DNA of 64,000 nt from Membranipora membranacea. Lineage: Eukaryota > Bryozoa > Gymnolaemata > Cheilostomatida > Membraniporidae. Positions 1 to 25,395 of the stretch are shown piece after piece. The notes under the pieces were generated by a model. The model did no database searches. It was not told where the DNA came from and saw nothing but the letters and a program-made list of their open reading frames with translations. The stretch covers positions 16,879,501 to 16,943,500 of the forward strand of contig OU612070.1 in the NCBI GenBank assembly GCA_914767715.1. The letters run 5' to 3'. The number at the start of each line of letters is the position of its first letter. Position 1 is the first letter of the stretch. The position numbers were made by a program, and so were the translations under genes.

Positions 1-970
1 TTACAATGAGAGTATTTTGATTTTCAGCATTTGGTTCAGTTATTTTTTGTTGGTACAGCTCTATTTATCCTAAATGTCAATGTAGGGAATTCTACAGCAA
101 TTTGGGAAGATAATTCTTAAAAACGATTCCTTGTTCGTTGCTGACAAAAATTGTAGTGACCGACTTAAAAAATTTATCATCCAACTGTCCGACCCCACCA
201 TTAGAGAACACATAACCACAGACTGGAACAAGGAACTGCTAAGAGAAAGTACAGCTCGTCTCCCGAACAGAAACATTGCCATGTTAAAGGGAGTTCCTAC
301 ATCAATATCCAATGAAGAACTCTTGAATCAGATTTAAGAAATTTTTGGCAAAGTCTCATCAATCTACCAACTACAGACAGCGGCAAAAAACTGACTACGC
401 ACGGTAAAAGTGACATTCAATAATCATAATCAATTGGAGAGAGCACTTCGTGACAATGTCACTCTCCACGGTCAAAATCTAATACTCCATGCAGAAAAAC
501 TGAACATAAACAATGGCTAACTCAACCCAGCAACAAACTAGAAACATCTTTGAATACAACTTAGAACTCTACAACTGACTTTGGGATAACATCTCATCAC
601 TAGCCAATGCTACCAGAACCTCTGGACATAACACACTCAGCCTTCTTCACCACAATGCTAAGTCTTTAACGAACAAACTTTATTTTTATGAAAATCCAAA
701 TTTATCAAATTCAATTGACATTTTCTCTATTTCAGAAACATGGTTGAAACCTGAAATTCCACACTCCATTGTAGGCCTTCCTGGCTTTAATAATATCAGG
801 TGTGACAGAAAATCGACCACAAAATCGGATGGCGGTTGGGCAGCTCTCTATATAAATAATGTTTTAAAGTTTAACACTACCCAACAACCTCAATCTAAAC
901 TGGGAGAATTATGTGACTCTGTTTGGGTCAACATCAAAACTCAACAAGATGAAGGTATCTTGATTGTAGC
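1..970 (+). mobile_element. CR1/L2-like LINE remnant, 5' part (ORF1-like and endonuclease)
   Basis: Decayed non-LTR retrotransposon. A short ORF1-like frame lies at 131-334. From about 640 the frame reads like an apurinic endonuclease domain: LLHHNAKSLTNKL at the N-terminus, ISETWLKPEIP with the catalytic-type glutamate, then GGWAALYI, the usual GGVALYI-type strand. The frame is cut at 970 by a hAT insertion and resumes at 1876 with SIYLPPDADK and LVDFNIN (the GDFN box). Stops and frameshifts interrupt it and no reverse transcriptase domain follows, so it is a dead fragment. The linker read at 2390-2510 matches the - strand LINE at 14.0-14.2 kb, so both belong to one family. Confidence 0.75.
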
Positions 971-1867
971 CATGGGCGTCAGAAGGGGTGCTCAGGGTGC
1001 TCAAGTGAGCACCCCTTGGGAGGTTTAAAATTTATTTTTTTTAACAATTGGAGTTGTTTATCCTTGTCAGTGTAAGAGAAACTCCTTGTAGCCAATAACT
1101 GGGCCAATCATTTTGCCCTGTTGTTGTTGTTGCCCAATCAACAAAAATTCTTAATATTTCATCTGATCAATTATTCACACTCTCCTGTTGTTAGCAGGCA
1201 CACTGCCTGTCACAACATGTGAGTGTGAAAGGTCATTCAGCACGCTGAGGAGGCTAAATAACTATCTCAGGCAAACACAGACATCCCAAAGGCTCGATTC
1301 TCTGGCCCTCATTAACTTCCACTGCTCTGATGAGGTAGACATGGGCCAGGTAATCGATTCCTTTTCCAGGCTACACAGCAGAAAACTGGAGCTGGGTACG
1401 ATTGTACCATTCTGCAAATGTCAATGACTAATAATCAATCAAAATAGGGCTTAATAAATAATGGTCTTGCAGGTGCAAGAATGCTGTATGTATTTACTGG
1501 TAGTTCACTAAGTACTCTTTGGTCTGTTTTTAATCCAACCATTATTTAAATTTGTTCACGAATAAACTATCTAACTAGGCTACTACCAGGGAACTCAGTG
1601 TTTTCTCTTATCGCTAGAACTTTCAATCGGGGCCCGGGCAAGAGGCTGTTGCTGTTAAATATTTTTGGTATCATGCTTGGTGTTGCTCATCCATAAAAGT
1701 TGGCTGGTATGTACCAGAATGTCTCTTTTTGGGTCTCGAATTTCAAAAAATTTCCGCCGGTGGGAGGGCGCCTGGGCGCCCCTCCCGCAACCTCCCCGCT
1801 TACACATGCCACTGACTACTCCACAGCTAAAAGGAGCACCCCTTGGTAAATCCTTCTGACACCCATG
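971..1867 (+). mobile_element. hAT DNA transposon, internally deleted, with 8-bp target duplication
   Basis: The 897-bp element sits between two copies of ATTGTAGC (963-970 and 1868-1875), the 8-bp duplication typical of hAT. Its ends are inverted: CATGGGCGTCAGAAGG on the left, and the right end reads CCTTCTGACACCCATG. It carries only the last part of a hAT transposase plus a GC-rich hairpin near 1762-1789. It interrupts the endonuclease frame of the LINE; removing it and one duplication restores that frame. Confidence 0.92.
1180..1427 (+). pseudogene. hAT transposase C-terminal dimerisation domain (fragment)
   Basis: The reading contains CECERSFSTLRRLNNYLR followed by RLDSLALINFHCSDE. This is the family signature of the hAT C-terminal dimerisation region (C/S-E-R-x-FS-x-LRRLKxYLR ... 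RLNGLALLNIH). A possible splice acceptor (gttag) precedes it near 1194, so it was probably the last exon of a hAT transposase. No zinc finger or catalytic core remains inside the element, so it cannot encode an active enzyme. It ends with a stop at 1425-1427. Confidence 0.8.
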
Positions 1868-1875
1868 ATTGTAGC

Positions 1876-2880
1876 ATCCATCTATCTTCCACCTGACGCT
1901 GATAAAATGAAATTTATCTCATTATTGAGTGATATTTTACATTAAAAACAGTTCATTCAACAAAAGGTTGTGTTATTAGTGGATTTCAACATAAATTGGA
2001 ACTCTAACTCTAGAGAAAAACAGGAAATACAACAGAGTCTCATTTCTACAGGCCTTTATCAAGTGAGAACAGGGTCATCATTTGTAAGATACCATGGCAA
2101 CGAAAGCCTCATCTTTCACAACAATATAAATTGTGATCTAAACGTCAAAGCTTCCAAAATCTCAACATGTGAGCGTTCAACTTCAGAGCACAATGCCACA
2201 TTTTTAATGCTTGACAGGATAAAACCTTTCAAGCCAAAACGGAAACTTATCAAAACCAGAAATTTCAAGAAATTTAACCCCTTGTTATTCTTTAAAGAAT
2301 GTGCACTATTCCCTTTTCAGCAAATAGCCGCCAACCCCCATCTTTCAATCAATGAACGAGCTGAAATGATTGATCAATCAATAATAAACATTGTAGACAA
2401 ACACGCGTCAAAAAAAACTATGCGACTACGCAACAAGAAAAACCAATGGATCATTTCAGATATACTGCGCCTGATTTCACTCAAAAACAAATTTTACAAA
2501 TAAGTATTCAAACGTCTAAATCTCCAACTGACAGCCAAGTCAAGCGTTACAAAAAATTCAGGAACTTTGTTACCAACCAAATTCGTACAGCGAAGAAAAA
2601 CAACATTAGCAAATCATTATCAGCAAACAAAAAAGTTTTGCCTAGAATACAGAAGTGTGGGACATACGGATGAAAAAGATAAAAAGCCAAAAATAAAGCA
2701 TCAAAGCATATTCTTCGTCTGGTGCAAAAGTCCATTAAACACCAACTCTCCCTTAGAAGTGAATGTTCAGTAACAAAACCCTCCTTAAGGACACATTTTG
2801 GCAAAACAGCTCTCTCAAATCTGCTGCATAATTTCAGACTGAAACGCAAAATGGCTAATAATTTTGGTGATAATCATGGC
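1876..2880 (+). mobile_element. CR1/L2-like LINE remnant, continuation after hAT insertion
   Basis: Continues the LINE broken at 970: end of the endonuclease (LVDFNINWNSN near 1977), then the linker before the reverse transcriptase (SIINIVDKHASKK, QWIISDILRLISLKNKFYK near 2380-2503). The frame breaks around 2500 and the similarity fades before the reverse transcriptase. The element is truncated near 2880. Confidence 0.7.
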
Positions 2881-3074
2881 AAGTGAATCTGTTAATCCCA
2901 AGCTTACAAGCAAGAGAATTAAACGTTATATTGATGTAAAACCTTTCACAAATTGAATGTCTCTGATTATATGTCAATGTCAGTACCAGTAAAACTGGAT
3001 AGATGGATAATTAAGTTTTCAAAATGTTGATTGCATTTTTGGAAATTTCTCTTTCAATGAATAATAATTTAATA

Positions 3075-3420
3075 CCCTATAGGAGTTTAATTTAGCTAGA
3101 GTTTTATTTCGCTATCTGGACCTGGTACTAAATTTCACTAGTACTAAATTTCGCTAGTAGGCTTACTAGTGAAAAGGAAAAAAAGTTGTCCAAGCTGGGA
3201 TTTGAACCCAGGGCATAAACCCCCTCCTGATTGCAAGGCAGACACTTAGACCACTACACCATGCTAACTTGCATGCTCTGTAAGGTGTATTCCTGTATAA
3301 TTCTACATTGTTTATGAAACTATGGTGAGTGAGTTTAATTTAAGATACACTAAATTTCGCAACCTAGGCAACAACGGAAAAGCGAATCCTAAATGCTGCG
3401 AAAACTAAACTCCTATAGGG
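3075..3420. mobile_element. MITE, CCCTATAGGAGTTTA ends, TA target, tRNA-like core (copy 1)
   Basis: Inverted ends CCCTATAGGAGTTTA and TAAACTCCTATAGGG are each flanked by TA (3073-3074, 3421-3422), as for Tc1/mariner-type non-autonomous elements. The interior has the repeated phrase ACTAAATTTCGC and a - strand tRNA-like segment. A second copy with the same ends and interior lies at 25072-25393. No coding capacity. Confidence 0.85.
3186..3275 (-). repeat. tRNA-like sequence inside MITE (tRNA-derived, probably not functional)
   Basis: Read on the - strand it has an A-box-like stretch (ATGGTGTAGTGGTCTAAG), an anticodon-like loop around TTGCAAT, and a perfect T arm CTGGG-TTCAAAT-CCCAG (B box). 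The acceptor strands GTTAGCA and CTTGGAC pair poorly and the anticodon stem has a mismatch. I therefore call a tRNA-derived module, not a working gene; the anticodon would be TGC or GCA depending on register. Confidence 0.6.
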
Positions 3421-3422
3421 TA

Positions 3423-4096
3423 ATAATAAATAATAATAATATAAGTTGTGTGCCAGTGCATATACACGATATGCAACCCTAGAAAACAGAGATATGATAG
3501 GACAAACTTCAGAGGAGGAAGCCACAAGAAGACATTATCAAATTCAGAAATCTATAAACCCAAAACATACTTGGACATAAACATAAGCTGTAACTCAATG
3601 CTGCACTTCTATAATTCCAACCTGATGTTCGGTTCATAGTGAGCATGGCCTGCTCCTGTTAACATTCTGAGTGTGTTGCCATCGAGAAAACATAAAATCA
3701 TCAGGGCTGCGCACCACAAAAATGATTGCTATAAGTTTAAATCTTTACCAGTCGAGCAACTCAATTTTAGTCCGTAAGATAAGGTGAGGTAATGTCATTT
3801 GATTTGAAGACAATGGTATTATACCTATTGGGAGGTGATGCAAAAAGTCAAATGTTATTTCAAAGTAACTAATGAGCTCAATCTAAAGGATTATAGTTTA
3901 TTTCCTATTTTGAAAATTCTGGCATCAATGTTCCTCTGACATAAAAAAGCGTCTCCTACCTCATTTCGTAATGAAATTAAATTTAATAGGCCCATTCTCA
4001 TTCAGATGCTATCTAGGGTATACTTACACAGATTCCACAGTATCCTCAGGAATCTTCAACTTGTACTGTTGGCATAAAAATAAAAATTTAACTTAC
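3423..4096. other. No recognisable feature
   Basis: AT-rich stretch with only short open frames. I found no splice-supported exon, repeat pair or RNA signature. In particular, no exon-2-like sequence is found downstream (leftward) of the orphan exon at 4097-4198. Confidence 0.5.
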
Positions 4097-4198
4097 CTCC
4101 TTCGGCAGGAAAGGAGCTGGGGAACCAACCGCAACACAGGTAAAATAGTAACAGGTATAACAAATAAAACATTGCAGAAGTTGAAGTTTGTTGGTCAT
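4097..4198 (-). CDS. Orphan intact first exon of an SLC18B1-like transporter
   Basis: Reads ATG on the - strand at 4198 and gives 34 codons: MTNKLQLLQCFICYTC, then a segment ending PAPFLPKE. The splice donor is GAG|GTAAGT. Length, frame and ending match exon 1 of gene 1 (9828-9929) and gene 2 (58700-58801). It would form the start of transmembrane helix 1. No exon 2 is visible between here and the left edge, where LINE and MITE sequence lies, so it is either the stub of a lost gene copy or spliced to exons outside the window. Exon identity is strong; function is unknown. Confidence 0.7.
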
Positions 4199-4779
4199 CC
4201 TCTTGGCGCTCCTTCTTTGGTACGAATAGATTGTGTAATTAAGAAAAGTATATGTTAATACAGATGTCTTGCTTTAACCACATTGCATCCAAGACTGCTG
4301 GGTAACTGCAAGAGCTCAGGATTTGCTTTATTCATGATTTATTCTCTTCATAATGCACCCAGCAGAAACATCATTCCTATCAAATCCTATTCCTATCATG
4401 CATCAAGTAAACACCATTCCTATCACAAGCATAAATATCATCCTAAGCCACTCTTATTGTCAAGCCAGAAATTCAAATTCAATTCTATAAATCTTTCGTA
4501 ATTAAATCTCCATCACATATGCCAGTAAATTAACAGCATCCTACCCATGTGATTGACCTCATTTTGAACAAGAGGAGGTATAACATTTTTAAAGTCCATC
4601 AAGTGTTTATGATTATGCTGGTGTGTAAATGTTTGCCTGAAGAGTTATTTGCCAATTATTTTAGAATTATCTGTCATCCATTTTTACTACATTAGGTAAA
4701 TTCACGTCCTTGGTATCTATATTAAATAATCAATAAATAATCAATGGAAATCCCATTTTCATAGGGAAATCAACTTAAC

Positions 4780-4888
4780 CTCCTTCGCAAAAAGGGAGCT
4801 GGGGATCCAACGGCAACACAGGTAAAATAATAACAGGTATAACAACAAAAAAAACACTGGAGAGAAGAAGTTGATTCTTATTGACCAT
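4780..4888 (-). pseudogene. Decayed copy of SLC18B1-like exon 1
   Basis: Clearly related to the exon at 4097-4198 and about 690 bp from it in the same orientation. It is 109 bp instead of 102 because of a T-run expansion and insertions, which shifts the frame. The donor has changed to GAG|GTTAAG. Not usable as a coding exon. Confidence 0.7.
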
Positions 4889-5288
4889 CATCTTGGTGTC
4901 TGATCCATCAACTCTGCTGAACTGTTGGTTGCCAAATCAGCATTATTGGTTATATTTTTTTGAGCTAGGATGAAATTGTTAAGGTATAATAATATTCTAT
5001 ATCAGTGCAAAAAGTTATGTTAGGTATGTTAAACTAATTGCGAGCTGTTTTGATATTATGTGGTATAGCATAAGCAGTACGTTGCTTTAGTTTAATTCCT
5101 TGAAGGTCACTGCTAGTTTCAAATGCATAATTGTAATTAAATTCTCTGATTGATAGCAATAAATCATTCCACCCCTACTTTGAATTCATTTGTTCAAGAT
5201 CGATATTGTGAGTTCATAGGGCAAATATAAATAATAAAAAAGGAAAATTGTGCAAAATAACAATAAGTTTATTTCAATTATTTTAGCA
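4889..5288. other. No recognisable feature
   Basis: AT-rich sequence without a supported exon or repeat family. Confidence 0.45.
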
Positions 5289-5289
5289 A

Positions 5290-5351
5290 GGATCATAGTG
5301 GATCATAGCGGTCAGGGGGAGGCAACAAATCACTATGATCCACCATGATCC
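5290..5351. repeat. Imperfect inverted repeat built on GGATCATAGTG
   Basis: The arm at 5290-5310 (two tandem GGATCATAG-like words) is complemented by 5331-5351 with two mismatches, around a 20-bp GC-richer centre. It would form a 21-bp stem. Confidence 0.7.
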
Positions 5352-5856
5352 GAGTTTTCAAACATTGCTGCAGTTTTACTGCAGTTACGTTCACAGGCTG
5401 TTTTATTTCATATGCCCTAATGACTTTGAAGCCTGAGACCTTTAAAACCATGCCAAAATGGCCTAGTAGGACTGTCACTTTAATATAAATAATCACTGAG
5501 AGGTGGCAACTTAGTTTGATCTAGCTAAGGCTCAAAATCTGCATGGAAATGTAGTGAAATTGATGATTTTCTGATCTAACAGTGGTTAACTATATTTATT
5601 TTATATTCGTTGCTACATTCTCATTATCTGGTGCCACAATCACCGTATTTTAAGCTTGATCTAGATCTGAGTTGGCCCCTCTCAGTTCGCCTTAGAAAAC
5701 TGCTTCTCTTTCTATGGTCAGAGCTCGAACTGAGACAGGAGACACTGAGATTTCGGCTTGGTCACTCACGCTGATGGCTGAGCAAGCAACAGATTGAATT
5801 GAAAAGTGCAAGCTCCGCTTTCACACTGAGCACAGTGTCATCAGTGTTTTACATTG

Positions 5857-6395
5857 ATATATATATATATATATTATAGATTCAAATCTGTGCTTTTAAG
5901 TGTCATCTGTGTGTATTTGGCCCCAACTAAGTGTCACTCAAAAATAAGGAGTCATTTTATATGACCCACAAAAAAATCATGTCTTAAATCCTCTTAAATA
6001 ATCATGTTGGGCATCCTTAACCGAATAATAATTAATGGTAGATAAAATAGCCTGACATGGTCGGACAACTCCAATGCAAAGATATGCCCTACACACTGAT
6101 AGCCACTATATATATATATATATACATATATGAATCACTCATTGTCCAGGGTTTTCATGGGTACAATAGTGGGGTGGGATATATAATATATGACACTTTA
6201 TCGCACAAATGTGTGTATATATATATATATACTTTCATTGGCAACCAAAGTCATCTCATTGGAAATGTTTTGCACTCATTGCCAGAAAAAAAAGCCATTA
6301 AAACAAAAAAGAAACAGAAAGGAAATAATATCATCAATGATGTTGGTCTAGTTGATAATATATAATCTATATTTATATATATATATATATAGATG
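5857..6395. repeat. Cluster of (TA)n microsatellites
   Basis: Four runs of alternating TA lie near 5857-5874, 6109-6124, 6216-6231 and 6376-6393, separated by unique AT-rich DNA. No exon was found in the surrounding stretch 5353-7140. Confidence 0.8.
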
Positions 6396-7919
6396 ATACA
6401 TAAAGTTGATCAGGCATCAAACTAGGTTATAAGCTACTTCAAAGGTCCCATGGAATCATGGGGATATTCACAATTGGAGATGCTGTTATATCTGTAAAAT
6501 AGCATTTGTGGTTTCCTAAATGTAACCACGTTGACATTTTGATTAGATGAGATAATGCTAGGCAACCATTCCCTTTTAATCAAAGATCAGGTGCCTAGCG
6601 GCAACAGGATCAGTGGCGTTGCAAACTATTGTTTGTGCCTTAAAGATGTAATTGTCTAAAAATTTCGATGTATGTCGTAAATATGTTTTTTTAAAACAAT
6701 TTTGAATGTATTGGTAAAACAGAAAACTTGTTTGGATCTTAATTATATTAATGGTTTCACTCAAGCAAACTTCCATATTGTAAGAGTATGGGGGATAGAG
6801 TCGGAAGGAATGATGGCTGCTGTACAAAAGGTAGTAAGTCCTAAGTTGTGTTGTGCCAATAATTATGGCACAATGATTGCCATAAGCCTGAAACGGGTTC
6901 TCATAGCATGTGATTGAATATGAGGGTAATGAGAACTATTAAATACCCAATAGGTGAGAATTGTTTCAAAATAGTCCTAAAATGTTAAGGCTGCCAGTAG
7001 GTTGAGTTGAGTTTTACAATATTTTTTTAAGAATGTTTTGCCTGCAAATGCTATTTATCTTATGCTTCTGTGAACTTCAAATTGCAGTGAGTCGTAGCAG
7101 CATCACAGACAGCAAAAGCCTAGAAAACAGATAAACTGTTACCTCTCAATAATTACTTGTGGGTACTCAGTTCCCACCAGTTCCCACTCACTTCTAATAC
7201 TGTTGCTACCTGTTCAGGTGCACTCAATAGGGAGTCGCAAGTACCTAACTCTCATATCTTTCATATCTCTTTCTCATGTTTATCAAATTGTCTTTTTTTA
7301 AACGAATGAAAGTATTTTGTTGGCATTTATATTTTGCCATTTGGTACCTCACACCTTATTGCGCCTGTGATAGGAGTAAATATTAGATTAGAGGGAATAA
7401 TATTATGCACATGCATGAGTTTCACGTGTAGCTAAAATGTGTTGTGTGCCGGTATTCATTGTTACTGATATTCATGGTTTAGTTCCTTAAACAACAGGTG
7501 ATTGAGGTAGTTATTTTAGATCAAGGTGTTTCAATTTTTCTACCGCTATGATATGTAAAGTACACAGAACTAAAGTTCCTACCCTATATTTGTCAATAAA
7601 ATTGATATCAAAATAACATATAATAATAAATAGTGATATAATTTGACAACACGAAATTGACTCTGGAATAATATTTCTCAAGGACAAAATGGTATGATAA
7701 TGAGACGAAATTGGATTTGATGTTAGAAGAAATTGACCATGTTTTATAACTGATTGCTGTGCGTCTGGGAGATAAGGCAGGTTTCTTTAAGAGTTTCATT
7801 TCATATGAGATTAAATATAAGATGAGCTAGGGTCTGGTTGAATTTATGCTTGCCTTGAGGAAATGGCAAGCTTCAATCTTCGATGCTTTCCTGATGATGG
7901 CTGAGCAAAGAGGTAAAAT

Positions 7920-8145
7920 AAGTGGGTACTCTCTGGGTTGAAAATCGTTTTGAGAATTTTTTGCAATATCTAGATCATTATGCATGATGAATTATACATA
8001 AATATGGATATGTTATAGTATGATTGACAACTTGACACTGTTTTTTGAGCAGAATTCAGTGGGAACTGTGTTATAAAGGTTCCCCCTCTATATTTTTTTG
8101 CGGGAACTAAGTTCCCACCAGTTTCCACTCACTCAGAACACTGGG
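7920..8145 (-). mobile_element. Short non-autonomous element in unit A (same family as 9036-9289)
   Basis: The block ending ACTCAGAACACTGGG is the reverse complement of the element in unit B. The corresponding place in unit B (near 8985) lacks it, so it is an insertion with a shortened left end. A further fragment of the family (CAGTTCCCACCAGTTCCC) lies near 7160-7195. Confidence 0.65.
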
Positions 8146-9035
8146 TATTCAATATATCAATTTATTTTTCATAAAGACCAGGTGTGACAGAGACAGATTC
8201 CAGTTTATTTTTAAAACAAAACTGATGAGGTAGCTGACACAGATCTGAGGGATAAGTTTTGTTTGATTTTGGTGATTTCCTCCAGAGAATCGCTAAGATA
8301 TTCATCTGATTCGGTTAGCTGAATTCTCTAGCTGTATTATTGGAGCAGGAAATGTTGATAACTTGCTTTATGATATGATCAGTGCTGGTACAACTCAAGG
8401 AATGTGGCACTGAAAATTAAACTTCAATTTGTCAAAAAAATACTTTCCAATGGGAAGGTGATAATAGGAAATCAAAGAACGCAATGCGTGACTCGGCCAA
8501 GCTTAGTTTGTGATCAGGGTATGATAATAAAAATTCATTGGACATATTCAACACCGAGAGCTTAAATTTTGCCTGGTCACTCACCTAAAAAACTAATCAA
8601 ACTCAAATAAAAATAGCATCAGGCTTTGATATGTAAATTACACAGAACTAAAGTTCCTACCCTATATTTATCAATGAAATTGATATCAAAATAACATATA
8701 ATAATATAATGGTACAATTAGATAACAAGAAATAGACCCTGGAATAATATTTCACAAGGACTTAATGGTATGATAATGGGACGACCTTGGATTTGAAACA
8801 TTGATCCATGTCGGAAGAAATTGAAAGTTTTATAACTGATTTCTGTGCGTCTGGGTGATTAGGTAGGTTGCTTTTAGAGTTTCATTTCATATGAGATTTT
8901 ATGTCAAATAATGTAGGGACCGATTAGAATCTATTTGTGCGATGAGGGACAGGCAAACCTCAATTTTTGATGCTGGTAAAATAAGATACATCAATATTCA
9001 ATATATCAATTTATTTTTCATGAAGATCAGGTGTG

Positions 9036-9289
9036 CCCAGTGTTCTGAGTGAGTGGGAACTGGTGGGGGGGGGGGGGGGGGGTGGGACATTTAGACCACA
9101 GTTCCCACTGGAGCTGTTCTAAAAACAGTGTCAAGTTGTCTCTTTTGACCAGATATCAATCATACTATACATATCCATATTTCTGCATAATTTGATCTAG
9201 ATATTGCAAAAAATTCTCTAAACAATTTTCAAGAGAAGAGTTTGAGAGTAGAGTACCAACAAAGAAAAAAGTCCACTTTGACCACTGGG
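9036..9289 (+). mobile_element. Short non-autonomous element in unit B, CCCAGTG ends, TGTG duplication
   Basis: Starts CCCAGTGTTCTGAG and ends CACTGGG, flanked by TGTG at 9032-9035 and 9290-9293. Unit A of the tandem duplication has the uninterrupted site (AGGTGTGACAGAG near 8182), a natural empty site. A run of about 20 G lies inside (from 9064). Superfamily not determined. Confidence 0.75.
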
Positions 9290-9827
9290 TGTGACAGAGA
9301 CAGATTCCAGTTTATTTTTAAAACAAAACTGATGAGGTAGCTGACACAGATCAGATGGTTTTGTTTGCTTTTGGTTATTTCCTCCAGAATATCGCTATCA
9401 TCTGATTCGGTCGGCTAAATTTTCTAGTTGTATTATGGGAGCAGGAAATGTTGATAACTTACTCTATGATACGATCAGTGGCGGTGCAACTCCAGGAATG
9501 TGGCATCGAGAATTAAACTTCAATTTAATTTGATTTGTCAGAAAAGTACTTCCAATAGGAAGGTGATAATAGGAAATCAAAGAACGCAATGCATGACTCG
9601 GAAAAGTTTAGTTAGTGATCAGGGTATGATCTACTTGTTGTGATAATACAAACTCGTTGGACATATTCAAAACCCGAGAGCTTAACTTTTGCCTGGTCAC
9701 TCACCTCAAAAATAATCAAACTCAAATCAAAATAGCATCAATCACCATGGTTACCACATGCTGATAGCTTAAATTAACTCATTCCTGGAGTTACATGATC
9801 TAAATCGTTTTGTCAATCATTACGACG

Positions 9828-24129
<14,302 letters not shown>

Positions 24130-24456
24130 ATAATATAGTCAATTTAATCATAATTTTATTTAATTCACTTATTACTTGCTACCAAACCATATTTTGAATT
24201 GATTAAAATATCTTGCCTCATCTAAACCACTATATTATCCTAGGTAAAGATTGTCGCTTTTATTATTGTCCAACCAAATCTGGACCCAAAAGCATGTCTT
24301 TCACAAAATGTGGTGATAAAATCATCGTTAAATATCTTGACGTAATAGCATCTCATACATTCATGATTCTCTCAGAAAACAACCAAATCAGAGTTATCAA
24401 TAGAAAATAGTTAACTAGTGGGATAATATTTCACTATTCAGTTACAAGACAAATCA

Positions 24457-24475
24457 AATAAAGATGCCTAATAAA
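24457..24475 (+). terminator. Polyadenylation signals of gene 1
   Basis: Two AATAAA hexamers at 24457-24462 and 24470-24475, about 330 bp after the stop codon of gene 1. Confidence 0.6.
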
Positions 24476-24693
24476 GTTATAAAAGAAGAAGAAGAATAAT
24501 TTTGACGTTCTAAGGTTTTTCACCACCATCATTTCCAGAATTTAAAGCTAATAAGTGTTAGCTTGAAATACTGAACATGTATTGAATTATACCAGATATG
24601 TTTTATGTCTTCTAAGCACAAAATGATTGCTTTAGTGACCACCATGGGTCAATCTTTGATGTATCTGCGATAATTAACATCCTCCCTTTTGTA

Positions 24694-24807
24694 GGAGATA
24701 ATGAGGAGTTTCAAAGCTTGGGAAACACAGTCACAGTATTCCAAGCTGAAATTGCCGCTGTCTCAAATGCTCGTACCAACTTCAACACTTCAACAAACAC
24801 CTTTTAA
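24694..24807 (+). pseudogene. Retroelement RNase H fragment
   Basis: 37 codons reading EEFQSLGNTVTVFQAEIAAV then SNARTNF. TVFQAEIAAV matches the second RNase H block of LINE and LTR retroelements (xVFQAExxAI), where the glutamate is catalytic. Too short to place in a family; no neighbouring reverse transcriptase in frame. Confidence 0.45.
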
Positions 24808-25071
24808 CAATATGCCTTTTAAATTACGTTCAATAACGGAATATTAATCATTCAAATGTAATTTTTCTAATTACCTTTTTTTACCATTTTGTTTGATATT
24901 TATTTTTTCCCTTTTTTCTCGACGGCTGATATTGTAAAATATTCTCATCGAATGAAAGTTATGCCAATAAAGTTAAAAAACCATTTAGAATGCCTGAATT
25001 CTGCCATCTATATTTATTGTCAGGCTGTAAATGCATGAGCACATAAATCACACATTCCCACTTCCAAATTA

Positions 25072-25393
25072 CCCTATAGGAGTTTAATTTAGCTAGAGTT
25101 TAATTTAATATCTGGACCTGGTACTAAATTTCACTAGTACTAAATTTCGCTAGTAGGCTTACTAGTGAAAATTAAAAAAAAATGTCCAAGCTGTGATTCA
25201 AACCCAGGGCATAAATCTCCATCTGATTGCAAGGCAGACACCGCATGCATAGGTAAGGTGTATTCCTGTATAATTGTACATTGTTTATGAAACTATGGTG
25301 AGTGAGTTTAATTTAAGATACACTAAAGTTCGCAACCTAGGCAACAACGCGAAAAGCGAATCCTAAATGTCCGAAAACTAAACTCCTATAGGG
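25072..25393. mobile_element. MITE, CCCTATAGGAGTTTA ends, tRNA-like core (copy 2)
   Basis: Same inverted ends and interior as 3075-3420, flanked by TA (25070-25071 and 25394-25395). The tRNA-like core is shortened: the B-box side (GTGATTCAAACCCAG, - strand T arm) remains but the A-box side is deleted. The two copies share most of their length, so the tRNA-like piece was present when the family spread. Confidence 0.85.
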
Positions 25394-25395
25394 TA

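Larger units (their letters stand above)
7549..9740. repeat. Two-copy tandem duplication, about 1.08 kb per unit
   Basis: Unit A (about 7549-8625) and unit B (about 8626-9740) share long matching blocks, for example starts with ACAGAACTAAAGTTCCTACC, middles with GTGTGACAGAGACAGATTCC and ends with AATCAAACTC. The pair ends only about 90 bp before the start codon of gene 1, so it duplicates the probable promoter-proximal region. The units differ mainly by small insertions and by two short element insertions at different points. Confidence 0.85.

Noticed and set aside
3186-3275. Functional tRNA gene
   Set aside because: The T arm is perfect but acceptor and anticodon stems do not pair, and the sequence lies within a repeated MITE.
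6057-6365. 102-codon + strand frame
   Set aside because: Much of it is TA microsatellite read as YIYIYI; no splice sites or homology.
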